A stretch of DNA of 64,000 bases from assembly GCF_003573695.1 (NCBI RefSeq), contig NC_039365.1:79065082-79129081 (forward strand), read 5' to 3'. The notes under the pieces are model-generated. The model was not told where the DNA came from. It saw only the letters and a list, made by a program, of their open reading frames with translations, and did not search any database. The stretch is from Papaver somniferum. Taxonomy: Eukaryota; Streptophyta; Magnoliopsida; Ranunculales; Papaveraceae. Made by a program: the position numbers and the translations under genes. Positions 1-11,859 of the stretch are shown one piece after another (positions within the stretch are counted from its first letter, which is position 1; the number at the start of each line of letters is the position of its first letter).

Positions 1-2181
1 CACCAGTGCCAATGTAGAGCCTGTTCTTGTATCTTAAGATGCCTTCCTTATAGGTGAAGTGAGGAACACTACCAGCTTGGAGAAGTAGCTGTGAAATAAG
101 TTATGATGCTTTGTTATCTTATTCATAACTGTGGATGACATCCTGTACCCATGATGGTGTAGAAATAAATATTGCATTTCAAGCAGCTTCAGGCATTGGT
201 CTTCTAGATAGAGCATCAACAACAATATTTTCAGTACCCTTCTTATATTGTATTTCATAATCAAATCCCAAAAGTTTAATGAGATATTTTTGTTGTAGAT
301 AAGTAGTTATTTTTTGGTTAAGGAAATACTGAATACTTTGATGATATGTTCTAATGATAAACTTCTGGCCTTGTAAATATTTCCTCCACCTTTGCACAAC
401 CAGGACAATGACTAGGAATTCCTTCTCATAAGTGGAAAGTGCTCTAGCTCTAGGGCCTAATGGCTTGCTGAAGTAAGTTATAGGTTTACCTTCCTGAAGT
501 AGTATAGCTCCAATGCACAGGTCACTAGCATCATTGTCAACCACAAATGGCTTCGTAAAGTCTGGTAAGGCCAAGACAGGTGTAGTGCTCATGGCTAATT
601 TAAGTGCCTCAAATGCAGTTGTAGCAGATGAGCTCCATATGAATGAATTCTTCTTGAGAAGGTTGGTGAGTGGCTTGCTGATAGATCCATAGTGCTGCAT
701 AAACTTTCTATAGTATCCAGTGAGGCCAAGGAAACCCCTCAGTTCCTTAAGATTTTTAGGTACTAGCCAAGACTCCATACAAGCAATTTTTGTTGGATCT
801 GCAGAAACCCCTTCAGCTGTAACCATATGGCCCAAATATTCCAATGAAGGTTGTCCAAAACAGCATTTAGGCATCTTAGCAAATAGCTGATGTTATCTGA
901 GTGAAGAAAAAATTAGCCTGAGATGTTCTAAATGTTCACTCATGCTATGACTGTAGATGAGAATATCATCAAAGAACACCAATACAAAATTTCTCAAATA
1001 TGGTTGAAAGATTTCATTCATCAGTGCTTGGAATGTAGCAGGAGCAAGGCCAAATGGCATGACTTTAAATTCATAATGTCCTTGATGAGTTCTGAATGTT
1101 GTTTTGTGAATGTCTTGTTCATGCACTCTTATTTTATGATAGCCCTAAGATCAATTTTAGAGAAAATGACAGACCCTTGTAGTTCATCTAGGAGCTCATC
1201 TACAATAGGTATAGGAAACTTATCTTTAATAGTTATGTTGTTGAGTTTCCTATAATCAACACAAAATCTCCATGTGTTATCCTTTTTCTTGACCAAAATT
1301 ATGGGAGAAGAAAATGGATTGTGGCTTGGTTGGATGATTCCAGTATGAAGCATTTCTTTAATGAGTTGTTCAACTACTCCCTTCTGGACATATGGGCACT
1401 TCTAAGCTCTTTGATTTACAGGTGATGACGTTGGATGTAATGGAATTGAATGATCAAGACTTCTTTTAGGTGGGAGTGTAGAGGGTTCCTGAAAAATATC
1501 AGTGTATTCTTGTAAAAGTGGAAGTATAATTTCTGGAGTTTCAGGGGTTGTGGTGGTGGGGGATATGGAGAATAATTGAGCCACTAAGCCATGGGAATTG
1601 TTGTAGAAGTACTTTTTTACTGATGCACTACCCATCATCAAGAATGAGTGTTTAGGAGTTGTGCCCTGTAACGTGATCTTCTTATTTTTGTCGTGAAAAG
1701 AAATACTGAGTTTGGAAAATTTGAAAAGCAGATCACCTAATTGTTTTAACCAATCTGCTCCAAGCACTATGTCACAACCTCCTAGTGGCAAGACTATTAA
1801 ATCTTCTACAAATTTGTGTCCCTGCATGCTCCATTGTATATTAGAACAAATACCTGAGCTTATTGTCTGTTCTCCATTAGTAACAGTGACCCTCATAGGT
1901 GGAGTTGGTGTGTCAGCACACTGAAGTCAAGAAACCAATTTACTATCAATGAAGCTTGTGGTGCTACCTATGTCAATAAGGACAAAAACAGTCTTCTTGT
2001 TAATGAGACCTGGTATTCTTATTGTCTCACCAGTGGAAGAGCCAGTTAGAGCATGGAGAGATATTTCAACATCAGATTGTATGGGAGATTCAAGTGTTTC
2101 CTCAAAAATTTCTTCTTCTTCCTCAGTATCCTGTGACTCAGGAGAATCCATGTGAAGTATATAAATCTTCTGTTTCCCTTT
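1..2181 (-). pseudogene. pol: gypsy pol: protease, RT, RNase H, start of integrase
   Basis: The aspartic protease core is near 1958-1980 and reads LIDIGST, where D-S/T-G is expected; the serine-to-isoleucine change may itself be inactivating. RT blocks follow: a HTGIIQPS...[12 protein letters not shown] region near 1270-1350, [10 protein letters not shown] near 1040, and the catalytic FFDDILIYS at 956-973. Then come the connection block (ELRGFLGLTGYYRKF, near 690-760) and RNase H (VVDNDASDLCIGAILLQ, near 500-550). The last part, 1-60, resembles the GILRYKNRLYIG start of the integrase HHCC region. Lesions: TGA at 1927, TAG near 1400, a frameshift near 1145 just before the usual G-Y-H motif, TAA near 893, and TGA near 179. 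Few lesions suggest fairly recent loss of function. Confidence 0.93.
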
Positions 2182-3221
2182 ACAAAAATGGCCTGGTTTA
2201 TATACCACATCACAGTTGTAACACAACCCTTGTGCTCTTCTTTTGTCCATTTCCTCCTGGGTAAGCCTTTTAATGATAGGAGGTGATGGTGAAGATCTTT
2301 GTGGAGGTGTGAAAAAAGATTTTGGTATGGTAAGGTTGGATTTAGGTGAAGTGATAATTGGTTTAGGTGGTAAAGGGCCAGGAGAGTATGTTCTACTGGA
2401 ATTGTAAGGGGTATTGAAGGATTTTGAGAATGGCCTGGGTTATGGGGTCACTACTTGAAGCTTTTGTTCTTGTAGTATAGCTAATGAAAAAGCATCAACC
2501 AAAGTTTGTGGGTGAAACATATACACAGATTTGCCAATGTCATCCTTCAATCCACTTAGAAAGCTCATAACAAAGTAGGATTCACTCAAAGATGGGTTCA
2601 TTCTTAACATTAAAGCCTTGAGTGATTCAAACTCTTCATAGTACTCATCTACAGAATTAGTTTGTACTAATTATTGAAACTGCCAACAAAATTCTCCTCC
2701 ACAGGGTTTTCAAATCGAGCACAAAGATGAGTAGATAAATCCTTCCATGTAATTCTATTTCGATTAACTTGAAAATTTAGAAATCATTTCTCGGCCTTAC
2801 CTTCAAGGTAGATAGCAGCTATGTCAACCTTTCTGTATTCCTCAATGTCGTTGAGTTGAAAATATCGTTCACTCTTTTGGATCCACCCTCTAGGATTTTC
2901 TCCATCGAATCTTTGGAAATCGAGCTTTGTAATACGATGGTGGTGATTGACAAAGTTAGAATGATGTTAATGGAAGTAATTGGAGTTGTCATCGTCATAA
3001 TACTGTGAACCACTTGCATCATCAGGTCGATTAGGAATGTTGGACTTACTGAGTAATTGAATGAGATTTCGATTATTTTCTTGTAAATGTTCCTTGAAAC
3101 TGGTCTTCACTGTGTCGATCTGAAGAGTAAGATTCGTGGAAAGTGATTTAAGTTCAGATTTAAGTTGAACGATAGCAACTTCATTTGCAGCAGCCTTATC
3201 AACAATATCTTTGATCGTCAT
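2182..3221 (-). pseudogene. gag: gypsy gag (capsid-nucleocapsid), decayed
   Basis: Gag forms the particle that packages the element RNA. The first ATG after the primer site is at 3221. The N-terminal 90 or so residues include a probable coiled coil. Between about 2930 and 2480 the translation, across frames, shows the retrotransposon gag pattern F-x-G-x-N-P-x-x-W and an AAIYLEGKAE segment. A zinc knuckle ends the gene at 2182-2223 with C-x2-C and G-H-x-C (CYNC...PGHFC). An open frame followed from the ATG meets in-frame stops near 2965, 2790, 2670 and 2440, so no full product is possible. Protease follows in the same frame as the knuckle. Confidence 0.85.
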
Positions 3222-3246
3222 TGGAAAAAAAAATGGTAGATAAAAC

Positions 3247-3259
3247 GGCTCTGATGCCA
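3247..3259 (-). other. Primer-binding site (initiator tRNA-Met type)
   Basis: On the minus strand this reads TGGCATCAGAGCC, one mismatch from the plant initiator tRNA-Met complement TGGTATCAGAGC. It lies two bases inside the LTR end, as expected for the start site of minus-strand DNA synthesis. Confidence 0.85.
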
Positions 3260-3261
3260 AT

Positions 3262-3593
3262 TGTTGTATGACTACAACAAATTAACAAACATAAATGTAA
3301 ATGAATGGTGTAAACACCTCCTGAATCGATGATCCAGGCCAATATCTGGCTTTAAGAAGCGCAGCCAACAAACTCTATTTCATTAAAGTCATAATGAAGG
3401 AGATAACCCTTCTCTTACAGCTTATAACAACCAATGATTAACCCTAAGGTTTACTCAATGGATGACTGACACGTTACACCACATCAATGGACAATAACAA
3501 AATACTAAAGGCACTCTACTCATAGCTTAAGGAAACCAACGTATCTCTCATAAGTGGACTAAGGAGTGTGATGTTGCGCAACAGAATGCAACA
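3262..3593 (-). repeat. 5' LTR of the gypsy element
   Basis: A 332-bp LTR bounded by TGTTG and CAACA inverted ends. The inner end is fixed by the primer-binding site two bases away. The outer end is fixed by the return of family A LTR sequence at 3594, which matches other copies near 23710 and 37890. It should carry the element's promoter, but I could not place a clear TATA box. Confidence 0.8.
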
Positions 3594-5538
3594 CACCTGC
3601 ACACAACTACTTGAATCTCTTGTAATCAATCACACACAGAACGGAGTCTGTTAACAATGGATTATCAAAAGATCGTCTTTAGCACTAACAACAGTCTAAA
3701 GATCCCTGTTGAAACTTCGAACTAGTTTGCGTGAATCTTATATCAGAAGAGAATATCCTCAAGCATAAACAAACTAGGTGCAATCAAAGTTCAACCACCG
3801 TTAGTCAATCAAATCATTCGAAAACAAAAGATAAACCGCAATTATCTAGTTTCCCACCAACGGTACTTGTAGAGCTTCTCAATCCCAAATAAGTCTTTAA
3901 ATTGAGCGGTCGTAAGAGATTTCGCCTAATTAGGTTGATCTCCTCTCCGAATAGGCGGCTTCACCATTAACAGTACAACAGAGGAAGTTTACTGTCACGA
4001 AGGATTAGTTTGCCCGAAATGCAAACTTCAAGTATTTATAGACAAGGAAGTTTGGACACCAAGGAATTTCCAAAACCGAAAATATTCTCAAGATATTTAA
4101 TAATAATTTCCATATTCAGTTTTCATAATTCCTGAGAATGCTCTGTCCAAAAATATTGATCGAAAATCTCCTTGGAAAATCTTTAACTAGCAAATGCACA
4201 TTACTAATTCTTATTTTCCATATATAATTAAAAACCTTAATTAAAAGATTCTTAACTTATTTAATTTCGATCCTGGGATTTACTTCCTTCTTAGCTGTTA
4301 AGGAATATCTTTGAACAATAAAAGACACGCATAAATGCACGTGTTCAAAGTGTGTCAACATCCTTACTTTGTAAGTCCTCTTTCATACTTATACACTTGA
4401 AACCAATTTACCACGCTTCCAACACAAGTTTAGAATTGGTTCATCTGAATTTCAAGAGCTATGCGATTAATTAAGAACTCTCAATCACAAATCATGGGTT
4501 TAACGGTTCTACCCAAACAAGTTTCGGTTCTACCTCCATGTGAGTATTGTGCATAGTCACACTAGATTTCCAAATTCGGTTGACTAGGTACTAGGATCGA
4601 TTCCCCACATATATATGGTATCTAACTCATATGTGTTGCACATGTCCATAGGATCGGTTCCCATTTTCCTAAAAACGTGTTGCACAATGTCCATAAGATC
4701 AGTTCCCCTTTCTGCTATAAACCTTGATGCAGCCCATACAAGGATCAGTTCCCCTTTGTGATGTGTTGCACCTCTTACTAGGACCGGTTCCCCTTTACCC
4801 AGTGTTAGGTCTTACAAACTAAACAAACTCGATCATACCATCAGGTGATTGATTAAGATCGGTTTCACTAATAAAATTCATACCAATACAAAAGTCAGGC
4901 CTCATGTGAATAGTTTTACCAAGAACACAAACAAGTCATGAGAGGTTATACTAATGACACATATTGGTCGTTCATAAGATATGCAATGAAGAACAATCCC
5001 AATAACGCCTGGCGATTTCCTTTTCGATTCGCAAACAAAGTTCATGAACATACTTCCTTAAAACACATGTAAAAACATTGTTTCCTAGGATGAAATCCTC
5101 ACCTCATACCCATACATAATCACAATAGCATTTCAACGATTATGCTGATGTCTTATCTACAAAGTTTAATGGTTAAGCAATAAACCTCGTATTATATTCC
5201 TAAATACTATGTCTATCTAGAGTGTTCATGCTTCGCAGTTTTGTTTTCAATATGCACGACTTGAAAGATACGTTAGGGAATGAAACAGTTCAAGTCAAAT
5301 ATCACTAACCTCAAGTGGAAGGATGATGTTGTGGTTGTAGCTCCTTACTTCTTCACTTCTTCAAGTCTTCGCAATACTTGTAATGTCTCAAATCCTAATA
5401 CTTTCAAGCTAACCTATACGAAGTTGACTCTAGTACATTTAATCAAGCGACTCTTAAATGAGTTTTGGTTCACTAAAATATGACAACCAAACTTGACATA
5501 CCAACGCTTGGTGGGTTCAACCGAGCTATGCTCTAACA
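3594..5538 (-). repeat. Family A LTR fragment (reverse)
   Basis: Reverse-oriented family A LTR. It ends at 5538 with ATGCTCTAACA, the reverse complement of the family start TGTTAGAGCAT, and is cut at 3594 by the gypsy insertion. It aligns along its length with the plus-strand LTRs at 8093 and 11224, including the AGGATCGGTTCCCC motifs near 4610-4790 and the TATA region near 4035. To its right, plus-strand family A internal sequence begins directly, so this LTR appears to have inserted into another A element. Confidence 0.85.
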
Positions 5539-5922
5539 CAAGATGCAAAAACTGTCTCAAAAACAGAATTGATAAAAGTTGCATATGCAACCCCAGTCAA
5601 TCTCAAGATACTTCGTTAGTTCAAGGTAACGAAAAGAGACTTTCTCATGTGATACTAGATCAAGTTCACTCTGGTTGTTCAAAATTCCATAATGAGAGAA
5701 AATCTCATATTAATACTCGGTATTAGAATTCTTTCCTCACCACGTGTGCCAAATTTTTGTGAGGAAAAAGAAAGATCAAGGCACTTATGTGTATATTATG
5801 GAAATAAAATCTAGTAATTGAAAATATTTGAGATATTCGTATCTTTAAGAATATTGTATTTTCGGAAGTATGAAAACTATAAAAAGATCCTTCTCTTTTC
5901 TTGGTCATTCCTTGTCCGAACT

Positions 5923-6279
5923 ATGAGTCTGGATCCAATGTCGTCTCTTGATAAGATGCTAGATCAGAAATATCACTTTAAGAATAAGTCTGCATCTTCT
6001 CTTGATATAGAGAAATGAAAGAGCAAAATCAGAAAAAGAGATTGGCTTATCAAGAAGGAAAGAGAGAATATGCTGAAGAAAGATCAGTGTGTTGAAGCAT
6101 TGACACACTTTTGTGTTCAATCAAAGATAAAATTACATGTTCTTGCAGAATCCTTCACGAAAATTTCTCAACTGCAAGAAATTCTGGTCAAACAACAAGG
6201 TTATTTACTTGAAGAATTTCACAAGCTGAAGACTGAAAGTAATAATCTACCTTCCTCTAGCATTGAGTTGAAGGATTAA
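5923..6279 (+). pseudogene. Short coiled-coil ORF of family A, one in-frame stop
   Basis: About 118 codons from ATG at 5923, with a single in-frame TGA at 6016-6018 and the same frame open on both sides. The first part is MSLDPMSSLD-like and polar. The second part, 6070-6279, is helical and Leu/Gln/Glu rich, with a likely coiled coil (ISQLQEILVKQQGYLLEEF). No named family is recognised. Its place, just upstream of a long untranslated stretch and the polypurine tract, matches the small coiled-coil ORF of family B (43223-43552). I infer a gag-derived or spacer protein that helps particle assembly, but the sequence does not show this. Confidence 0.55.
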
Positions 6280-8080
6280 TTAAGGAAAAATAGACATCAG
6301 TTTTTGATTTCTTTCAATAATTGTATAAGGTCTATTTTGAATAAAACTATCTACTATTTATATATAAAATTATTAGTTTACAATTTTTCTTGTGATAGTT
6401 TTTCAATTGCATAGCATGTGCTTGAATGCTTTGTTTTATTGCTATGTATGTTTATGGGATGTTTGATTTCGGTTTTCATAATATATTCGATCTCATATTG
6501 TGTGAACCCTTGTGGTTTGGGTGATTTTTTGGTTTAGCAGGAATAAGTTCTAGCCCATGTTGGTAGGCTTTATCAAAGGATCATAAGGGGTTCCGGTTGA
6601 AACTAATATGTGAAAAAGTCACAATATGTTGAATCTTTTGGTTTAGCATAAAAGCATATGTGTTTCGAGGTTTCAACTTTTGTATCGCATTAGTTAAAAC
6701 CAGTTTTCAACCTTTCTCTGGTAAAGGTTGGTCCTTGTTGTTGTTGTTGTTGTTATTTTGTTTTGCGAGAGGATGACAAAACAACGGGGGAGAGTTCTAA
6801 TGTGAACTTGCGCTTAATGACATATCTTTCTGGGGAGAAGAGGATTCAGAACTTGAGGTAACGAATTTGTTAGTTAATCGTTTTCCTGTTTAAGAAAAGC
6901 CTGATTTTATTGCATATATTTATTGCTTTTGATTAACAAAATTTCGGTACAATTGATGTTTATTCCATTATTTGTGTATGGATGTGTGTGTGATTCAATT
7001 GTTTCCGGTTAAAAAAAATTATTGTTATCTTGCTTTATTGTTTGGTATCAATTGTTTAGGCTTACGAAATTACGGTGCAATTGCGGTGCTTTAAGATCTA
7101 TGTTTGTTTCAATTGCTTCCGGTTGAGATAAATAATTATGCAAGTTGATTTATTTGGTTTGTATGAATTGTTTATGTCTTAACAAAAAGGTTTTCGGGAT
7201 GAAATTTTTAGTCCAATTCGATTCCGGATAAGAGAAACTAAGTTATTTCTGATCTTAGTTAGACTTATCAAAGTGGAGGTTTCGGTTATTCAAGTCTAAT
7301 GGAATGCCTTAACAAGAAATGCTAGTTAACTAACCTAGTACTTGTCTTGTTTAAAAGTGAAAGGTTTAAGTTATTATTTGAATAATTAGAACCTGATGAG
7401 AAAAATAGAGTTAATTTTGATCTTTATTTTGGTCTTATCGAACAAGCGATTGTATTTGTACAATCGGTTTAGCAAAAGAACTAAGGTTCTTAGTTGATTT
7501 TTGTTTTGCTAAACTATTAGGAAAAATTGCTTCGGGCAACTGTTTCCTTGGTAACACATCAAAACAAAATTACTTTGTAGTTTCGGTTTTGATATTGGTT
7601 ATCTAAAATGGTGTGTGGAACCCTCGTGCTTAACTCTTATAGGTTGCAAGTCTTTTGAGATTTGTAAGATCCTGTCGGTTTGTCCTTTATTTGCTCGTAC
7701 CTTTGTCATTTTGTGACAAAAATGGGAAGAAATATATGGAGTAAACATGTGATTTGGTATCACTAAGGAAATGACAATAGTGCTTAAACGTTATATCTAA
7801 CGAAAGAATAAAGCATAGACTAAGGGGGAGTAACATATCATATTGATACTTGTAGTTATATGGACTACAAAAGGAATAACAAAGATGCGCGGATTGAAAA
7901 TATACCTATCTTACCTTTAGGGGAAATATTGGCTTTGTTATTATAATGTCAATAGCGGCATTTATAGATTGAATGTATACAGGTTACTGTGCTGTTGAAA
8001 CTTGAAATCAAACGTATGTGTAATGTATTCTTGTAATTTGTTTATCCATATGATGTAAGAGTTTTGTCACTAAAATTTAC

Positions 8081-8092
8081 AAAGGGGGAGAT
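8081..8092 (+). other. Polypurine tract of family A
   Basis: AAAGGGGGAGAT lies directly before the LTR start TGTTAGAGCAT. This is the expected primer site for plus-strand synthesis. The preceding bases TTTTGTCACTAAAATT are also found next to the family B tract at 41604. Confidence 0.85.
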
Positions 8093-8769
8093 TGTTAGAG
8101 CATAGATCGGTTGAACCCATAAAGTGTTGGTATGTCAAGATTGGTTGCCATATTTTAGTGAACCAAAACTCGTTTAAAGAGTCGTTTGATTATTAACTAG
8201 AGTCAACTTCGTATAGGTTAGCTACAAAGTTACTAGGATAAGAGACTTACAAGTATTACGTGAAGACTTGAAGAATGTGAAGAAGTAAAGAGCTACAAAG
8301 ACGACATCATCCTTCCACTTGAGGTTAGTACTATTTGACTTGAAATGTTTCATTACTAACGTATCTTTCAAGTCGTGCATATTGAAAACATAACTGCGAA
8401 GCTGTGAATGATTATACTCTAGTTAGACATAGTATTAAGGAAGTACAATACGAAGTATAACGTCTATATTTTGAACTTTGTATATAAGACATCGAGATAA
8501 TTATTCGTATGAATGCTATTGTTATTATGTGTATGGGTATGGGTGAAGATTTTGTCCTAGGAAACAATGTTTTACATTCGTTTAAAGGAAGTACTATTCA
8601 TAAACTTGTTTTATGAATCGAAAGGGAAATCGCTAGGCTTACTGGTATTGTTATTCATTGAAAATCTTTGGATTACCAATATGCGTGCTTAGTATAACTG
8701 CTCATAACTTGTTTATGTATCTTGGTAAAACTATTCACAATGCCTGACTTTTGTATTGGTATGACTTTT

Positions 8770-9090
8770 ATTAGTGAAACCGATCTTAAGTAATCACCTG
8801 AGATAGTATGATCGATATTTGTAATTGGTGTGACCATTTCTAGTCATTGGGTAACAAATCCTAGAACTTGGTTGGGACTAATCACAAGATGTGTAATCGA
8901 TCCTTGTAGTAGGTTAACAAGTTTTAGTAATTGGTGTGACTGATCATATAACTTGTGCAACCGATCACAAGTAAGTGCCATAAATAAGTGGTAACCGATC
9001 CTGGTACTTAGTTAAAAATATTTTGGAAACTAATGTGACCGATCCTAGTAGCCACTTGGAGGTAGAATCAAAACTTGTTTTGGTAGAACT
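8770..9090 (+). promoter_or_regulatory. ACCGATC motif array in family A LTR
   Basis: Several degenerate copies of ACCGATCCTGGTA or ACCGATCACAAG, spaced about 25-60 bp, with phrases such as GTGTGACCGATCCTAGTAG. The array lies about 480-800 bp upstream of the TATA box at 9573. The same motif recurs more often in the LTR at 11224 and, reversed, near 4610-4790 and 24705-24870. I infer a promoter-distal regulatory array; the binding factor is unknown. Confidence 0.5.
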
Positions 9091-9572
9091 GTTAAACCCA
9101 TGAATGGTGATTGAATGTTTATGATCAATCACATAGTTCTTGGAAATCAGATGAACCAATTCTAAACTTGTTTGGAAGTGTGGAAAATCGGTTGCAAGAT
9201 TGTAAATATGAAAAAGGATTTAGAAAGTAAAGATGTCGACATACTTTGAATATGTGGAGTAACTCTTATCTTTTATTTTTCAAAGATATTCCTTATTAAC
9301 TAAAGGAGAATTCCGGATCGAAATAAATTGATAATCTTTTAATTAAGGTTTTTAGTTTTATATGCTTTTAATTTCCAGCAATTAAAATGCATATCTTTAG
9401 AAAATAAAACTTGGTAATGTGCATTTACCAATTGGATATTTACCACTGAGATTTCGGTCAATATTTGGACAGAGCATTTCCAGGAATTATGAAAACCGAA
9501 TTTGGAAATATATTGCATATCTTGAGAATATTTTCGATTTTGGAAATTCCTTGGTGTCCAAACTTCCTTGGT

Positions 9573-9580
9573 CTATAAAT
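9573..9580 (+). promoter_or_regulatory. TATA box of family A LTR
   Basis: CTATAAAT in the context TTGGTCTATAAATATTGAAG. It is conserved at the equivalent place in all family A LTRs that contain this part (12724, and reversed near 4035, 24150 and 38335), so it is the likely core promoter. Transcription would start about 30 bp downstream. Confidence 0.65.
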
Positions 9581-10977
9581 ATTGAAGTTTGCATTTCAAG
9601 TAAACTAATCCTCAGAGCCTGCAGAACTACCTAGTTGTGTTGTTACTGGTGGAGCCGTCTATTCGGAGAAGAAAGTACCTAATTATACGAAATCTCTTAC
9701 GACCGCTCGTTTTAAAGACTCCTTGGGGATTGGGAAGCTCTACGAGTACCGTTGGTAGGAAACTAGATAATCGCAGTTTATTATTAGTTTTCGATTGATT
9801 TGATTGACTAACGGTTGTTGAACTTTGATTGCACCTAGTTTGTTTATGCTTGAGAATCTTCTCTTTGGATATAAGATTCACTCAAACTACATCGAAGTTT
9901 CGACGAGGATCTTTAGACTGTTTGTAGATCTAAAGACGTCTTGTGATAATCCATTGTTAACAGACTCTGTTATGTGTGTGATTGATCACAAGAGATTCAA
10001 GTTGATTGTGTGCAGGTGTTTATTGAAGATCTAAGAAGATTTGAAAACAAAGAAGATTGCTTGTTTGAGTTCATAATCTTTGGTGTGCACAAAACTTGAT
10101 CGGCTGGGGATCCAACTATAATCGGTTTACATTTGTGATAATTTTGATTGATTAGTTGAGTAGATCGGCATCAATATATTGTCTTTGTGACTAAGAGTGT
10201 TGATTGCAAAATCTAGACAATCACTTTGGTAGTTGTATTGATAGATAGATCTAAGAACCTGACAAAGGAGTTTATTGGGATAAACGAAAGAGCCTTTTGT
10301 CAAACTCATATTACTTGTTTAAAAAAAGTTGTTACCGAACAAATTTGTTGTTCCTTTACTGTTTGAAATATGAACCAAAGAAATTGTTCCAAGTGGGTGA
10401 CTTATTACAAGTTGGAGCCGTAGGAATACATATGAAACTAGGTGAACTATAGGTTTAGTTGTTTGGTCTCAACTTTACGAAGTTGGTTTAGATTTTGTAT
10501 AGCGGCTTAATCCTGAGAGTATTCAATTCTGGACAAGGTCCCGGGGTTTTTCTGCATTTGCGGTTTCCTCGTTAACAAAATCTTGTTGTGTCTTTTACTT
10601 TTCTATTTCCGCAATTATAATCGTTTTTATTATAATTAGAAGTAAAATACACAAATGTTAATTCCTAATTACTTGATAGAAATCCTATTTTGTTTGGTTA
10701 AGTCCAAACCTATTATCAAGTAATCATACTTCGTTGTTGTATTGTCTTGATCTTGTATCCATAGTCAATCACACAAGTTATCTTGTTGTCGTATTGTCTC
10801 GAACTCGTATCCATATATGATCACTCGAAGTGTGAAACGATTTGTTTTATTGTCTCGACTAAGTCCATAGACAATCACTTTCGGAGAAAGGACTTATAGG
10901 TGGAAAATTTTTAGATTGAGGTATATTTGGGTACCCTCGTATTTTCAGACATCAATGTAAATAGTTATTATGTTTTG

Positions 10978-11223
10978 TTTACAAGTTTTTATGAATTGAA
11001 CTTAAGAAGTTTGTAAGTCTGTTTTGTTCTGGATTGATTTTCAGTGAGCATGATGATTATAATTCTAGTGGTGAAATTATGGATCATTCTCTCATCTCTA
11101 AGAGAAGATTGTTGTCGTTAATGTACAGGGCTTCGGCAACCCTGAACCACCAGGACTATTCTGTTTAATTTGTGAACTTAGAAATTTTTATAAGTTTGTA
11201 TGAAATGAACTTGGTAAGTTTTG
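10978..11223 (+). repeat. Tandem unit 1 and start of unit 2, upstream of the CACTA gene
   Basis: An imperfect tandem repeat of about 200 bp. Unit 1 contains AGTTTGTAAGTCTG, GTGAGCATGATGAT and TCTAGTGGTG, and ends with ACCACCAGGACTA. Unit 2 starts near 11195 and is broken at 11223 by the solo LTR; it resumes at 14025 with the same order of blocks. It may be leader or subterminal sequence of the CACTA element. I could not find the CACTA terminus itself, so that is inference. Confidence 0.6.
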
Positions 11224-11859
11224 TGTTAGTGCATAGCTTGGTTAAACTCACCAAGCGTTGGTATGTCAAGTTTGGTTGTCATATTTTAGTGTGTCAAAAC
11301 TCATCTAAAGTCGCTTGATTATAGACTAGAGTCAACTTCGTTTAGGTTAGACTAGAAAGTCTAAGAATGTTGAGACATACAAGTATTACTCTGAATACCT
11401 GAAGAATGTGAAGAAGTAACAAACTACGACGACGACATCATCCTTCCACTTGAGGTTAGTAATATTGACTCGAACTATTTTATTCCTAACGTATCTTTCA
11501 AGTCGTGCTTTATTGAAAACATAACTGCGAGGCTGTATATACTGTACATATTGTATAATACTCTAATGATGTGACATGGTCATATTTATATGATCATAGT
11601 ATTAGGAAATTAGACTACGAAGTATAACGCTTATCTTTTGAACTTCGTAGATACGACATCGACATAATCTTGTATATACTGTTATGATTATGTGAATGGG
11701 TTATGGTGAAGATTTCATCCTAGGAAATAATGTTTTACATTCTTTTAAAGGAAGTACATTCATGAACTTGTTTTATGAATCGAAAGGGAAATCATTAGGC
11801 TTATTGGTACGGTTATTCATTGCACAATCTTTGGATTACCAATATGTGTGAGATGGTAA

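Larger units (their letters stand above)
1..3593 (-). mobile_element. Ty3/gypsy LTR retrotransposon, 5' part
   Basis: Minus-strand Ty3/gypsy element with, from right to left, a short LTR, a primer-binding site, gag with a zinc knuckle, protease, reverse transcriptase, RNase H and the first residues of the integrase N-terminal region at the window edge. Integrase and the 3' LTR lie outside. The protease-RT-RNase H order is that of Ty3/gypsy rather than Ty1/copia. The element sits inside a reverse-oriented family A LTR, whose sequence resumes at 3594 with CACCT, the probable 5-bp target duplication; the other copy is off the window. Coding is broken by a few nonsense changes and frameshifts, so it is recent in appearance but not functional. 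The lineage within gypsy was not determined. Confidence 0.93.
5539..8092 (+). mobile_element. Family A internal region (non-autonomous LTR element)
   Basis: The 3' part of a family A internal region, ending in a polypurine tract and the 3' LTR at 8093. It has a short coiled-coil ORF (5923-6279) and then about 1.8 kb with no gene, closely matched at 61975-63811. I see no protease, integrase, RT or RNase H. A (GTT)n run lies at 6733-6755. The stretch 5539-5920 has no recognised coding content; a TATAAAAAG is at 5878-5886, just upstream of the ORF. The left side is lost behind the reverse LTR. I infer a gag-poor, pol-less element moved by a partner's enzymes. Confidence 0.75.
8093..10947 (+). 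repeat. Family A LTR, complete (3' LTR)
   Basis: A full 2855-bp LTR. It begins TGTTAGAGCAT right after the polypurine tract and ends GGGTACCCTCGTATTTTCA. Both ends recur in other copies. It has a motif array near 8770-9090 and a TATA box at 9573, so U3 is about 1.5 kb. It is followed by the tandem sequence linked to the CACTA element. No gene is seen; the ORFs inside are fortuitous. Confidence 0.88.

Noticed and set aside
6733..6755. (GTT)n run as a functional repeat
   Set aside because: A short microsatellite within the untranslated part of family A; the other copy at 62400 has a shorter version, so it is ordinary slippage.
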